A model generated the notes under the pieces. The model made no database searches and was not told the DNA's origin. It saw only the letters and a program-made list of their open reading frames with translations. Positions 35,065-46,874 of a DNA stretch of 64,000 nt are shown here, in pieces. A program made the position numbers and the translations under genes. How positions within the stretch are numbered: the stretch's first letter is position 1; every line of letters starts with the position of its first letter. This DNA is from Sphaerosporella brunnea (taxonomy: Eukaryota; Ascomycota; Pezizomycetes; Pezizales; Pyronemataceae): the NCBI GenBank assembly GCA_008704415.1, contig VXIS01000093.1, positions 1 to 64,000 of the forward strand, read 5' to 3'.

Positions 35065-36808
35065 TTACAACTTGGCCTCAATCAAAGCCTTCAACCTCTT
35101 CTCAACGGCATCCATGTAGCCAGAGGTCGTGACCCAGGAGTCGCGGCTAGTCTTTCCTTGGGTCAAGGCCAAGTCCTTGGTCATGATACCGTTGTTGACG
35201 GTGTCAATGCAGGCCTGCTCCAAAGCCTCAGCGAAGGTGATCAGCTCGGGAGTGCCATCGAGCTTTCCCCGCTGGATGAGACCCCGGGTCCAGGCGAAAA
35301 TGGAGGCGATGGGGTTGGTGGAGGTCTCCTCTCCCCGCTGGTGCTGGCGCCAATGACGAGTGACGGTTCCGTGAGCTGAAGCTAAATTAGTCATCGAACA
35401 AAACGGCAACGGATTCGGGGCACAAACCAGCCTCGGACTCGAAAGTCTTGCCGTCAGGAGTGATCAACACACTGGTCATCAATCCCAGAGAGCCGAATCC
35501 CTGAGCAACGATGTCGCTCTGCACGTCACCGTCGTAGTTCTTCATTGCGATAGCGTATCCACCCTCGCTCTTCAACATGTAGGCAACCATGTCGTCGATG
35601 AGACGGTGTTCGTACCAGATCCCCTTGGACTCAAAGTCCTGCTTGTAGGTGGTCTCGTAAATCTCCTGAAAGATGTCCTTGAACCGTCCATCGTAGCCCT
35701 TGAGAATGGTGTTCTTGGTGCTCATGTACAAGGGAATTCCCCGGTCAAGGGCCATCTTGAAGGAAGCGTGGGCGAACCCAGTGATGGACTCGTCAGTGTT
35801 GTACATGGCGAGGGCAACACCAGGTCCCTTGTAGTCAAAGACCTTGATGCGCTCAGGCTCTCCGCTCTTGGGGGTGTATACAAGCTCAACGGTTCCCTCT
35901 CCGGGAACGACGAAGTCCTTGGCTTTATACTGGTCACCGTGGGCATGACGGCCGATGGTGATGGGCTTCTTCCATCCAGGAACCAGACGGGGGATCGAGT
36001 CAATGACAATGGGCTCGCGGAAAACAGTACCACCGAGGATGTTACGGATGGCTGGTATTTCAGTCAGATCAGGAAATTCATTTGCATGATTTTGTTTAGG
36101 AACAGACTTCCGTTAGGGCTCAGCCACATCTACCCATTGAGTTAGTTGGATAAACTCAGAAGGTAACAGGACAGCAAGCTTCTTACCTTCTTCAAATTAA
36201 ACTCCTTCACACGCGCCTCGTCGGGAGTGATGGTAGCGCACTTCACACCAACAGAGTACTTCAGGATGGCCTCGGCGGCCTCTTCGGTGACCTTGTCATC
36301 GGTCTTGTCACGGTATTCCAATCCCTAAACCAGCATTAGTTCACCGTTGAACCAAAGCCAAAATCCCAATGAATAGGTTTATGCCCACGTACCAAATCGT
36401 AGTACTTGAGATCGATGTCAAGGTAACTAAAACCGATCTTAGCCAACTGCCCAGGGAATAATGCACGAAAAGGTTCGGCCGAGGGTTTCCTTACGGGTGG
36501 ATGAACTGCACCGCAATCAATTAGTATTTCGTTTCCGCTGCGCGCACAACCAAGCTTCCGAGACAAACCTTCTCCTTGATCGAATGCCAGATGACACGAG
36601 TCATCTCGTCACCGTCCAACTCTACCGAACAGGTCAACACTGCTCCGACACCGCTGGCCCAGAGCCATCCGGCCGAATGGAGGAGATTGGCATACCGACG
36701 ACGGGATTCTTGACCTTGATCTTCTGGACTGCGTGTACTTAATTAACAACCATTCTCGTCCAACGTTTCATTTGGTTTCGAGGTCGTTGACTTACATTCT
36801 CTAGCCAT
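35065..36808 (-). CDS. IDP1: NADP-dependent isocitrate dehydrogenase (right copy)
   Basis: Mirror of 1787-3530 on minus, with all nine exons and splice sites retained and the same 412-residue product ending in AKL. The in-frame upstream ATG for a mitochondrial-type leader is at 36934. Mirror offsets are constant (38595) across the gene, so no net indel separates the copies. Confidence 0.95.
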
Positions 36809-38588
36809 TGTTGATGCGAAGCCTCTAGAAAGGAAGTTTGTACGGTATGCAGATGATGCTACTGGAATAACACGAGAGTAATTGTAAAGGTTGCCGCGAA
36901 AGAGACACCTGCAAGATAAAGTGGGCAATGCCATCCGGACTGTCTGGGTCGGGAATCCCAGGGAGCAATGACGAACGGCTTAGACAGCGGACGGAAGGTG
37001 GTCGGACTCTGAACCTCGGGCACGGATGGGCGGAAGGTCAGGCACACGGAACGAAGAGATCCCAGGCTCTGGTCGAATCAGAAAGCAAGCCGGGGGGGTG
37101 CAGTGGTGGAAAAACCGTCACACGCAGGCACAGGCAGGCGTATTTTTCCTGGGGCTGCTTTCGGAGGAGGAGTGCGGGGTTTGTGCACGACACGGCTAAC
37201 CCCGGCGAGGTGGATTCTACATCAACGTGACACACGCATAGCTGCTGCGCTTGGCGGGCACGGCTTAGTAATGGGCGAATGAGTGTCCGGTGAATCCGCA
37301 TCTCTGCTTGATGGTCTCCCACGGACAGACAAACGGCACGGCCAGGGAGAGTGCAGGAGCAATTCTTCCAGATCACCGGGCCGTGGTATGGACAAAGAGT
37401 GCCTGGTGGACATCCGTGGTGCCGATGCGGGTTTTCTGTGGACACCTCGATCATCCAATAAACACCGTTCGAAAGAAAGCGACGAGCCCGCAACAGAACA
37501 TGTACTTGCGCGGCTTATCACCGAGTCTTGACCGCAAAAAGCAAACCGACTTCTGACCGGTAGCTGCTTCCTAGAGTACGAGTACACACTACATACCTTG
37601 TCTTGACTCTTGATCTGGTTCCATTTAGGTCCGAGACTAGGCGTTGGCACATGGGTCCGTCACTCGGGCAGAGATCGATACCTATGCGTGTGTCTGACAC
37701 CCTTAAGATTCCCCACGAAGTAGTAATGTGTCGATCATGAGTGACAGACTGTGATTCACTTGTGTCCAATTTACATGGAGTTGAGCATCCGAATACCTCG
37801 CCTACCGGGAAAAACAAAAGCCAGCTTCCGGCACCGGATAGCCGGAGAGAACAGCTGCCCTTTATCGAGCTTCTGCTTCTTTTCCGGATCCGAAGCAACT
37901 ACTCGAGTGTGCCACACATAAATAGCATTGAGAACAGCCGTCAATCTTAACAGCAGTTACCTATGATATTTCATTCCATCAATCACAGCTCATGCAGTAT
38001 CCTCATTAAACACTTCGTCATAAAAAAACACCTAATTACTGACTTGCGCGCAGGCCGGGCTCACAACGTGTAATGAGCGGAGCAAATGTCATCAGTGCTG
38101 TGCAGTGCAGGCAGGAACGACAAGCCGCCGACAAAAGTGACGGCAGACAGCACATCGAGCAAATATTTGGTCACCTTGTCCTGAAATCGTCATGCGTAGA
38201 GCTGAATGATTTGCGCATAAGATGAGTGGATTTCCCAGGTGAACGTGTTTTTTGGGTTCCTTTGGACAGGTGTAAAGACGGCTCAACACAATTCGTGAGG
38301 TAAGTACTCGAAATCACTCGGCTGATGTTGTTACCCTACTCTGGAGTTGGAGAGAAGCATTTTCGTCAACCTTCGATGCGACACCTCGTCGAATGTAGAC
38401 ATTTCTCCCGGAAATCATCACATCGTCCTGTTCTTTCGGACCGACAAGTCTTTGTAAGGTTGAAATGAAACTCACAATTTGGGGCTTCTCTCACGTGCCT
38501 TTGAGCGTTATGGGTGAGGGAGGGCAATACATCAATACCCGCTTGACGTTCTCCATCATTCCACCCATTCTGCCATTTTTTGTACCTT

Positions 38589-39184
38589 CTATTCTTCGGG
38601 CACAAACAGATCCCAATCCTTAATTTTGAAGCTCGCCAACACCTTATCCCGCACCGCCAATCCAACGCTCCCAAACCAGCGCTCAACAGCTCCCCCGGCA
38701 CACCATTCAACCCCCCCTCCCCCCCCCAGTGCCGCAACTGAACTCTAACATGCTCCACATTCAAAAACGGCACATTGACCGTGATGACAATATCCGTCTT
38801 TTGCTGTTCCAACCTCATAACAGTAACCAAGATCACCGTAAATAGGGACTCGAGACCGTCCCAACTATAGAGTATGCCTTGACACCAGGAAGGTTTGGAA
38901 GCGAAATAGACGTGGTGGTGAACACCTTCTTGCTAATCCGACAACGCAATGTCATCCCGGTGCACAGCGACGGCGGCAGAATCGGAGGAAGGATCGGAGG
39001 CGGGTGCCACCCGCTCGCAGATGTCGACGATGATGCTGATGTCCGTGTCGTATGTGCGCGATACGTACACTGGTTGCGTGTTGAGAACTTCGCGCAGAAT
39101 TGGCTGGCGTCTTCGATGTTGCGCGGTGATTGTGCCGCCGAGGAGGTCGGTCTCTATGGTCGGGATGTCGGCGGAGGCTGTCAT
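38589..39184 (-). pseudogene. MOG1: MOG1-like (Ran guanine nucleotide release factor) gene with frame breaks
   Basis: Mog1 binds Ran and helps nuclear import. Family blocks are visible on minus but in changing frames: IPTIETDLLGGTITA; NIEDASQF; REVLNTQPVYVS...SIIVDICERV; KVFTTTSISLPNLPGVKAYS; ILVTVMRLEQQKTDIVITVN then VPF; and finally AVERWFGSVGLAV then FKIKDWDLFVPEE with TAG at 38589-38591. Frame changes fall near 39100, 38935, 38845 and in the G8-A-G7 run near 38715-38730. No intron of normal size fits these gaps. Either the gene is decaying or this stretch has several one-base consensus errors. It lies just outside the part of the palindrome that can be seen and is divergent from PRE2. Confidence 0.65.
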
Positions 39185-39608
39185 GGTGATGTGCACAGTG
39201 GCTTTGTGGGAGGTGGTTGTGATGCCTTGCGGGGTCGTGACGTGGGGCAAGGTGGGACGCGCTTTATGATGGCGCTGACGCCTGTGCACGTGATCGCGAT
39301 GGGTGACTCTTTCATCCTTCCCTGCACATGAACTGCTGCTGTGATTCCGAGTCATTCGGCGCTGTCATGGCAGCTGATGCACGAGTCCCTTCAGCTTCGG
39401 CATCAACCATCCATTCATGCTGATGGAAGAATACTAAAGGCCAAGCCCATAACAAACCACACAAAGCAAGAAGGAAGTCATACCGAGTGACATGCAATGA
39501 AAACATCACAAAACCTAATTCGTACATACTGCTGCTCGTTGCTTCACCAAGGTGAAGGTGAACTCCAAACCTCACCTCCCCAAACCACCTTCAACCCACG
39601 CACACACC

Positions 39609-40648
39609 ATGGACACCCTCGTTGCGCGTTACACCTCACCTCACGATGGCTTCTTCGATGACTTTGAGGAGGAGCAGCAGCAGCTCACGACCAAGCCCAG
39701 CCGCGACCACAACTTCTCTCTTCCACCGATCGCGCAAGTGAGTTAAGAACCAACACCAACCCCAAGCTTCCTTCCCCGTAAGCTGACCCTCGTAGCCCTC
39801 CGCCTTCCTCCGCGCAGTCACCGACGACCACAAGAACCCCGAATGTCCCATCAAACTCGCGCACGGCACGACCACGCTCGCCTTCCGTTTCAAGGAGGGA
39901 ATAATCGTAGCCACGGATTCGCGGGCTACAGCTGGGAACTGGATCGCCTCTCAGACGGTGAAGAAGGTGATTGAGATCAAGTAACCCAATCCAACCCCTA
40001 CCATCACCCCACCCCCGACCAAAAAAGGATCAACCCCACTAACCCCCACAGTGACAAAATGCTGGGCACCATGGCCGGCGGCGCCGCAGACTGTCAATTC
40101 TGGCTGAACTATCTGGGCATGGAATGCCGCCTGCACGAACTGCGCCACAAACGGCGCATCACCGTTGCCGCCGCCTCAAAGATCCTCGCCAACATCGTCT
40201 ACAGCTACAAAGGCATGGGCCTGTCGATGGGAACCATGATCGCCGGCGTGACGGCGCAGGAAGGCCCTGCGCTGTATTACGTCGACTCTGACGGCACCCG
40301 GCTACAGGGTGACCTCTTCTGTGTCGGTTCCGGTCAGACCTTCGCCTACGGTGTGTTGGATCGGGAGTATAGCTATGATCTGAGCACTGAGGAAGCTCTG
40401 GCGCTGGGTTCGAGGAGTATTCTGGCTGCTACTCACAGAGTGAGTTTTTCCTAGATTGTGGTGTGGGTTTGATGCGGTGATAGGGTGCTGATAACGTCTT
40501 GTAGGATGCCTACTCCGGTGGTTCGATAAACCTCTACCACGTCAAGGAGGAGGGATGGGTTAAGCACGGCTTCACCGACACTCACCCCGTCTTCTGGAAG
40601 ACAAAGCTGGAGAAGGGAGAGTTTTCAAATGTCAGCACGGACTTCTAG
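39609..40648 (+). CDS. PRE2: 20S proteasome subunit beta type-5 (chymotrypsin-like)
   Basis: Four exons (39609-39737, 39796-39980, 40052-40439, 40505-40648) give 281 residues. The propeptide ends at HGTTTLAF, where the Thr after Gly is the N-terminal catalytic nucleophile of the mature subunit. The conserved ATDSRATAG loop, the VKKVIEIN core with Lys, and [13 protein letters not shown] follow, then [12 protein letters not shown] and the C-terminal [13 protein letters not shown], all typical of beta-5. It works in the 20S core of the 26S proteasome in cytosol and nucleus. The length agrees with yeast Pre2 (287). About 420 bp separate it from the divergent MOG1-like gene, probably a shared promoter region. 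Confidence 0.95.
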
Positions 40649-41391
40649 ATGGGTTGCTATATTGCTTCATGATGTGTAGGACGGACGACACGCTTTTTAA
40701 TGAAATAAAGCAAAGAAACTAGACCTGCACCTGGCACATGGAATAAAAGATCAAGTTCGATCTGGTGACTTCGTGCCCATCAATTCTAGTCAATTGCAAA
40801 AACTCGTATGTTAAGATACACCCAAAGCCTACTCCCTCATCCCCGCAGAGGAATTGTGGTGAGGCGTTCAGGTAGGTGAAGGTTAGTTGATTAGGAGGAA
40901 GCGAGGGTGGAGCCTCGACTCGCACCTATGTACAACCCTATACCGCATAAACCCAGAAGCAAGAGACTCGACGGCGCGAAAAGAGTATTAGGAAAAGGAG
41001 TGAGGTGGTGGTGGAATGCACTGCCTGATTCGCAGATTTTATGCAGTGGTGTGCAGGTCAACCGGCAGCCGAGATCTCAAAACGCGCGACCGTGACCGGC
41101 AACGGCGCCGCAACACACTCGGGAAGTAAAATTTCACTCGGCTCCCGGTGCACATTGCTATTTTTCGCCCACACCTCACGCCTTTTCCTACTACTCTTTT
41201 CGCGCCGTCGAGTCTCTTGCTTCTGGGTTTATGCGGTATACAACCCTATATACAACCCTACAGAAATATCATGTAAACCCAATATACGCCAGATTGTTGA
41301 AAAGAAAACATAAACACGCATGCCCTATGCTATGGCGCTTTTTTGGAAAGAAAAAAGAAAAAAAAGATTCGGGAAAGCTCCACGAAAGTGT
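40649..41391. other. Convergent intergenic region
   Basis: About 740 bp between PRE2 (ending 40648, plus) and C1-THF synthase (ending 41392, minus). No gene recognised. Both 3' UTRs should lie here. The phrase TATACAACCCTA occurs near 41237 and a related ACAACCCTATA near 40932 and 41252. Confidence 0.5.
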
Positions 41392-44300
41392 CTAGAACAG
41401 TCCATCGATCTCACCAGTCACCAGATCAACGTCGACATTGAGATATCCGGGAGCAGTAGGCAGACCTGGGATCGTCTGGATGTCGGCCGCCTTTGCGTAG
41501 AAGTAACCGGCACCAGAGGACATCTTCACGTCCCGAATGGGTACGATGAAGCCAGTGGGTGCACCCTTGAGGTTCTGGTCGTGAGAAAGAGAGTATTGGG
41601 TCTATCGTTTCACAGTCAGTTAGCTTATCTGATCAGCAAATCGAACGGGAAAGCGATCCCACCTTAGCGATGCAGACAGGCAGGTGTCCGAAGCCCTGGC
41701 GGGTGTACGTCTCCACCTGAGATTTCGCGAGCTCGCTCAACTCGATTCCAGCAGCGCCGTACATCTCCTTAGCAATGGCCTCCATCTTCTGCTCGATCGA
41801 CAAATTTGCACCGTAGAGGAGCTTGAAGTCCTTGGGACTCTTGCAAGCCTTGATGACTCCCTCAGCGAGCTCGACGGCTCCCTTACCACCCTCAGCCCAG
41901 TGATTGGCGGGGATAGCATCCTCAGCTCCGGCCTTGACAGCCTCCTCCTTAATGACCTGGATCTCCGCCTCGGTATCCGTGGAGAACTTGTTGATAGCCA
42001 CAACCACAGGAACACCATAGAACTTGGCATTCTGGATCTGCTTGGCAAGGTTGACGCAGCCCTTGCGGAGCAGATCGACGTTCTCAGTGCGGTACTCCTC
42101 AGGGAGCGGTGCTCCAGCCGCGACAGGTGCTCCACCTCCGTGAACCTTCAAAGCACGGACCGTGGCAACAATGACCACACAGTCGGGAGCAAGTCCGCTG
42201 GAGCGGCACTTGATGTTGAAAAAGCGCTCACCACCCATGGTGAAGTCGAATCCGGCCTCGGTAACAACATAGCCAGTCTTCTCTTCGTGGTTCTCCTCAG
42301 GCTCAGTACCGGCGAGCTTCAGGGCGATCTTGTCAGCCAGGACGGATGATGCTCCTATACTGATGTTGGCAAAAGGTCCGGCATGGACGAAGACAGGAGT
42401 GCCCTCCAGAGTCTGCATCACATTAGGCTTGATAGCATCCTTCATCAAAGCCGTCAACGCCCCACCAGCGCCAATGTCATCGCAGGTGATGGGGTCTCCC
42501 CGCTTGCCAGTAGCAACAACCATGCGTCCGAGACTGACATACAACATCAACATGGAATTGATGACGAAAGGTGGACAAACTTACCGTTCACGCATGTCCT
42601 CCAGACTGTTCGACAGAGCCAAAACAGCCATACACTCACTGGCAACAGAGATATCGAAACCAGTCACACGGCTCTGGCCCTTCTCCGTGGGGGCCTGCCC
42701 AACGGTAACCTGCCTGAGGTGGCGATCGTTGACGTCCAGAACACGACGCCACGTGATGGTCTCCGGATCGATATCCAATCTGGCGAAGCGGTTGATCTCT
42801 TCATCGGTAAGGGTGTCGGGGTCGGTCTTGTCGATTCCCAGCTTCTTCAAACGCCGGAGCATTACGGGAGCAAACTGGCGTTTGCCGTTCTTCTTCGGCA
42901 CCAGACGGCTGTAGAGGGCCTTGTCCTTCTGGGTGTTCTCATGGAACATTCGAGTGTCAATAGCGGCAGCAAGCAAGTTGTTTGCAGCGGTAATGGCATG
43001 GATATCGCCAGTCAAATGCATGTTGAACTCATCCATGGGAATGACCTGACTGTATCCTCCTCCTGCAGCGCCCCCCTTGATACCAAAGGTAGGCCCCTGC
43101 GACGGCTGCCGAACATTGGCGAAAGCAATCTTACCAAGGTGAGCGCCAAGTGCCTGGGTCAATCCCATGGTGGTGGTGGACTTGCCCTCACCCAGAGGAG
43201 TTGGCGTAATACCGCCCACAAGCACATACTTTCCGTCTTTCCTGTGTTCCAATCGCTTCAAGATGTCCAAGTTGACCTTGGCCTTGTAAGCTCCAAACAA
43301 CTCGAGTTCCTTGTCCGTGATGCCTAACTCCTGCGCAATGACCTTGATGTTCTTCGGGTGCTGAGCCCTAGAGATGGCAATGTCGCTAGGGACAGGATTC
43401 AGGCACTTGAGAGGGAGAGGGGTGATGCTTCTCTTGCCCATGTTCTCGTAGTGACGGTTGGCAGAAGCGATGACATTCTCCAGTAGCATTGCGACGGTCA
43501 TTGGACCAACTCCTCCCGGGACGGGTGTGATCAATGATGCCACATCTTTAGCGGATTCGTAGTCGACATCTCCGACCAGACGCTCGCCGGACTTTCGGGT
43601 CTCATCCTTGACGTAGTTGGTTCCAACGTCAATAACCACTGCACCAGGCTTCAACCAGTCGCCCTTAACAAACTGGGCCTTTCCGATTGCGGAGACCAAG
43701 ATGTCCGCAGTCTTGACGATCTCTGGAAGGTTTTTGGTGCGAGAATGGCATACGGTGACCGTTGCGTCTGCGTTCTTCAAAAGATACGAAACCGGAGATC
43801 CAACAATGTCGCTTCGGCCCAAGACGACCGCGTGCTTTCCATTGGGATTAACGCCGGCCTCCTTCAACAAGACCATAACACCCTTCGGCGTGCAGGGAGT
43901 GAACAGTGGCTCGCCGCCACGCTTTGCCAGCTCTCCGATGTTTAGGGCTCCGAAACCATCGACATCCTTGGACTCAGCAACAGCAGCAGTGATAACGGTC
44001 TCCGAGATGTGCTTCGGCAGGGGGAGCTGAACGAGGACACCGTGGATGGAGGGGTTACTGTTGATGTCGTCCAGCTTTTCGAGCAACTATTGTGCACCAA
44101 CCAGGTCTTCATTAGCCTATCCGCCCACCCGCAATCTGTCCAGCAATCGAGAGATTCAAATGCGTACCTCGACCTCGGTTATGTCCTCCGGTAGTTTGAC
44201 AAGGTCACAGTTGATGTTGGCCTGTGAGACGGTTCTTTTTAGCACGTGTGAATCCACCCCGCACCCCGCACGGCATCGTCAAAACTAACCTCCTGGGCCG

Positions 44301-44972
44301 CCTTCAATTTCATGCGTACATAGGTGCCTGTAACCCCCGCATTTTGGTCAGAATAACAGCGCGTCAAAGCAGCCGCAATTGTAGGCGACATAAGATGGTA
44401 ACGTACTGGAATCAGATCTGTTTCCAACTGCAAATCCCATTCAGGTTAGCAAAAGTGTGAAAAAAAAAAAAAAAAAAAAAAAAAAAATAAGAAAAAAAAT
44501 TGAGGGAATCGATAGAGTCGCAGAAAAACAGACAGATAAGCCATGAAGAGAGGAAAGAAAATAATTACGAACCTTGAACAATAGTCAACGAAGGCTTGAA
44601 CCTGGGGTTGACCTTCTGCTTCTCTGCGATTTCCTTGTTGATACTCTCTCTGATGGCCTTTGCGATGGCGGTACCGTCAATCTTTTCGGCGACCATGGTT
44701 GAAGAAGAGAAAGAGCGATGAACAGGAGGAGTAACTTGAAGACGCGAGCTACCGGTGGTTCGCCTTATAGTCGCGGCTAACGAAAGTGCAGCTGAAGAAA
44801 ACCTCGGGCCGTGGCGAAGGGTCCGATACACAATGGCGGGGCGAGTCGAGTTAATATGGGAGCGGTGGACGGGCAAATGAGGGGCTGCGGTGGTACACCA
44901 CGACGACGCAAGGCGAGCCTGTGACCCGCAGGGACGCGCGACGCGTTTAGAGGCAGCTAATATGATTTTCAT
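41392..44972 (-). CDS. ADE3: Trifunctional C1-tetrahydrofolate synthase
   Basis: Interconverts one-carbon folates: methylene-THF dehydrogenase, methenyl-THF cyclohydrolase and formate-THF ligase. Exons from the inner start: 44696-44573, a 21 bp mini-exon near 44430-44410, a 38 bp exon ending near 44291, a 54 bp exon near 44220-44167, 44086-42585, 42533-41663 and 41601-41392. They join in frame to 939 residues, the family's usual size. Visible are [30 protein letters not shown] (dehydrogenase/cyclohydrolase) and [20 protein letters not shown], the nucleotide-binding signature of the ligase. An in-frame ATG at 44972 adds 92 residues rich in R, S, A and T with no acidic residue, like a mitochondrial leader. 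So cytosolic and mitochondrial forms may come from alternative starts. Which start is used cannot be read from the DNA. Confidence 0.95.
44460..44487. repeat. Poly-A run inside an intron of C1-THF synthase
   Basis: A run of about 28 A lies on the plus strand (poly-T on the coding strand), in the intron between the first exon and the 21 bp mini-exon. It is close to the acceptor and probably acts as a polypyrimidine tract. Confidence 0.8.
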
Positions 44973-45852
44973 ACACGGTAATTGGTTACTCTGTCCGGTA
45001 ACAAACGCGGCCAGAGGGGATGAGGGGATTGGCGGATGGGAATTGGAATAACTGAAAAAAAATCACCAGAACGGCAATAATAAGGACTGATCGAAAGAAA
45101 TATCCAATAGCTTATTTAGTGCTTACCCGGCTGCGTTTTTTGAGTGACAAACAGAATCGAATCCGCTAATTCAGCTGGCTGAAGATTCTTCTTTGTGGCT
45201 CACGCCCCGGTGTGGCTTGTCCACAACAGCGCCTCTCCCACTTATCGACCGCAACACGCGAATCCGACATATTGTCGCACAGCTACCTAGGCGACTTCGG
45301 ACAGCAATTGCAAGGCCGCAGCCAACTGGAGGTTGCAGCGAGATGACACATCGGAGGATGTTAGAGTGCGAGAGTGTATTGTGTATTCAAGAGAGAAAAG
45401 GAGAAAGAGCGAGCGTCCAGCGCTATCTACCGCCGCTGAGTCGCATAAGGAGGCAGCTCCAATGTAGGGGGCTTATCACGAAGTTGCAGGAGTGACGGGA
45501 CAGTGAGTCAACCCTACCGCGTCATGTATTCATGATTAAGAGTAGATACGGATCGCATACTGGGTTGGGTCAACTTGCAAACCGTGTGCGGTTCACCATA
45601 GGCAAATGCCATCCACAAAGGAAAAACAGAGAAAAAAAAAGTTGTATATGCCGAACGCCGCACAGGAGGCACACTCCCTTTTCCGTTTCCAACCCAACCA
45701 GCAGAACCCAGTAAAACAACAAAGAGCGTTGTGTCGTAACACACATCAACAACAAGGCCCTCACGGATTCCCAGGAAATCTAAAAAAAAGAACCCAACGC
45801 TAAAACGGACAAACAGTGGGGAACCGATGAGCAGCAAAGCACAGTCAGTTTC
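44973..45852. other. Intergenic upstream of C1-THF synthase
   Basis: About 880 bp holding the C1-THF synthase promoter and the MBF1 3' UTR (both minus). Short ORFs only. Nothing further recognised. Confidence 0.5.
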
Positions 45853-46458
45853 TCACTTCTTCTTAGCAGGTCCCAGCGGAGAGCCGATGTCTATAGTAAC
45901 ATATAATTAGCATTCGGAAGAATGAAACACGCCAGAAAGAGGCAAATAGAAAGAGTTCCTCACCTTTGCCACGTAGCTTGACACCGAGCGCGCGCTCCAG
46001 CTTCGCGAGCACCTGCTGGTTAGGCACAGCGCGACCGGACTCGTAGTCGTTGATGACGGAAGGCTTCTCGTTGACCTTGGTGGCCAAATCCTTCTGGGTC
46101 ATCGGCGGCTCCTTCGCCAGACGGGCCTTCGACATAGCCTTTCCGACGTTCTGGTCAACCTTCTTCGGCGGCGCAACATCGTTTTCTCGGTCGACCTTGG
46201 TGAGTCTCTGGCCGTCGGTAGACTGGACCTGGTTGCCAGTGGCGTACTGGAGACAATATCAGCATAAACATTCACGATGGAGGAGAAGCCGGCATTAAAA
46301 AAAAATCTTCATACCTTTTTCTCGGTGCCGATGATGGCGCCAGCTCTGCGAGCAGCGTTGATCTCGGCCTGCGTACGGGCGACAGTAGGACGGATTGCTC
46401 CACCACCGGGGCGGACGGCCTTGCCGATCTTGGTAACGGAATCCCACTCGTCGGACAT
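45853..46458 (-). CDS. MBF1: Multiprotein-bridging factor 1
   Basis: Three exons (46458-46315, 46246-45964, 45890-45853) give 154 residues, matching the family length. The N-terminal MBF1 domain starts [20 protein letters not shown]. The C-terminal Cro/C1-type helix-turn-helix runs about residues 85-140: [20 protein letters not shown] then [20 protein letters not shown]. It ends with a lysine-rich tail (GPAKKK). MBF1 links TBP to bZIP activators such as Gcn4 and in yeast also guards reading-frame maintenance at stalled ribosomes. A tandem neighbour on minus is the mutase-family gene. Confidence 0.95.
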
Positions 46459-46874
46459 GATGATGATGTTGATGCGAGTTAGGTTGTGGTAGTGAAGGTG
46501 ATGATTAGCGAGGGCTGGCCGGTGGTAGCGACGAGGTGTTGTTCTTGGAATGAAGGTTGTTGTAAAGTGAACAAAGGACAGTGGCGGGAGGTGCTTAAGA
46601 GTTGAAGCTGGTGAGCTGTTGAACAAGTTAAAAGGGTAGTTCGGAGGCGGGGGCTTGGCGCTATGAATCACTTCGAGTCCCGGGGCTGGATGGCACAGTC
46701 AGCGCTCCAGATCATCGACAGATTTCCACAGCCTTCTCTTTCTGCCACCTGGCGAACAATATGTATCAACCTCGCCACATCTTTTTTCAACTGATCGAAA
46801 CAGTTTCTACCTACAAGAATGCATGCGAACGAACAAGAGGGGTATCAATTTTTTCAACAATTTTGCCGGCCATT
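46459..46874. other. MBF1 upstream region
   Basis: About 415 bp between MBF1 and the stop of the mutase-family gene upstream of it (both minus). It should contain the MBF1 promoter. No ORF of interest. Confidence 0.5.

Larger units (their letters stand above)
19965..38588 (-). repeat. Right arm of giant palindrome
   Basis: Reverse complement of 1-18641, continuous with the single-copy sequence to the right. Its non-coding stretches mirror those of the left arm: 19965-21060 gene-poor; 21286-21964 gene-poor; 23787-24736 gene-poor; 26453-27568 flank of OPY2; 29062-29977 and 30584-31472 intergenic; 34404-35064 with the tRNA-like patch at 34705-34752; 36935-38588 upstream of IDP. No extra gene is seen in any of them. 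Being contiguous with unique DNA, this arm is the likelier authentic copy if the left arm proves artefactual. Confidence 0.97.

Noticed and set aside
42383..43327. 314-codon plus ORF
   Set aside because: Antisense to the well-supported C1-THF synthase; a codon-use shadow. The same holds for 41684-42349 and 43617-44030.
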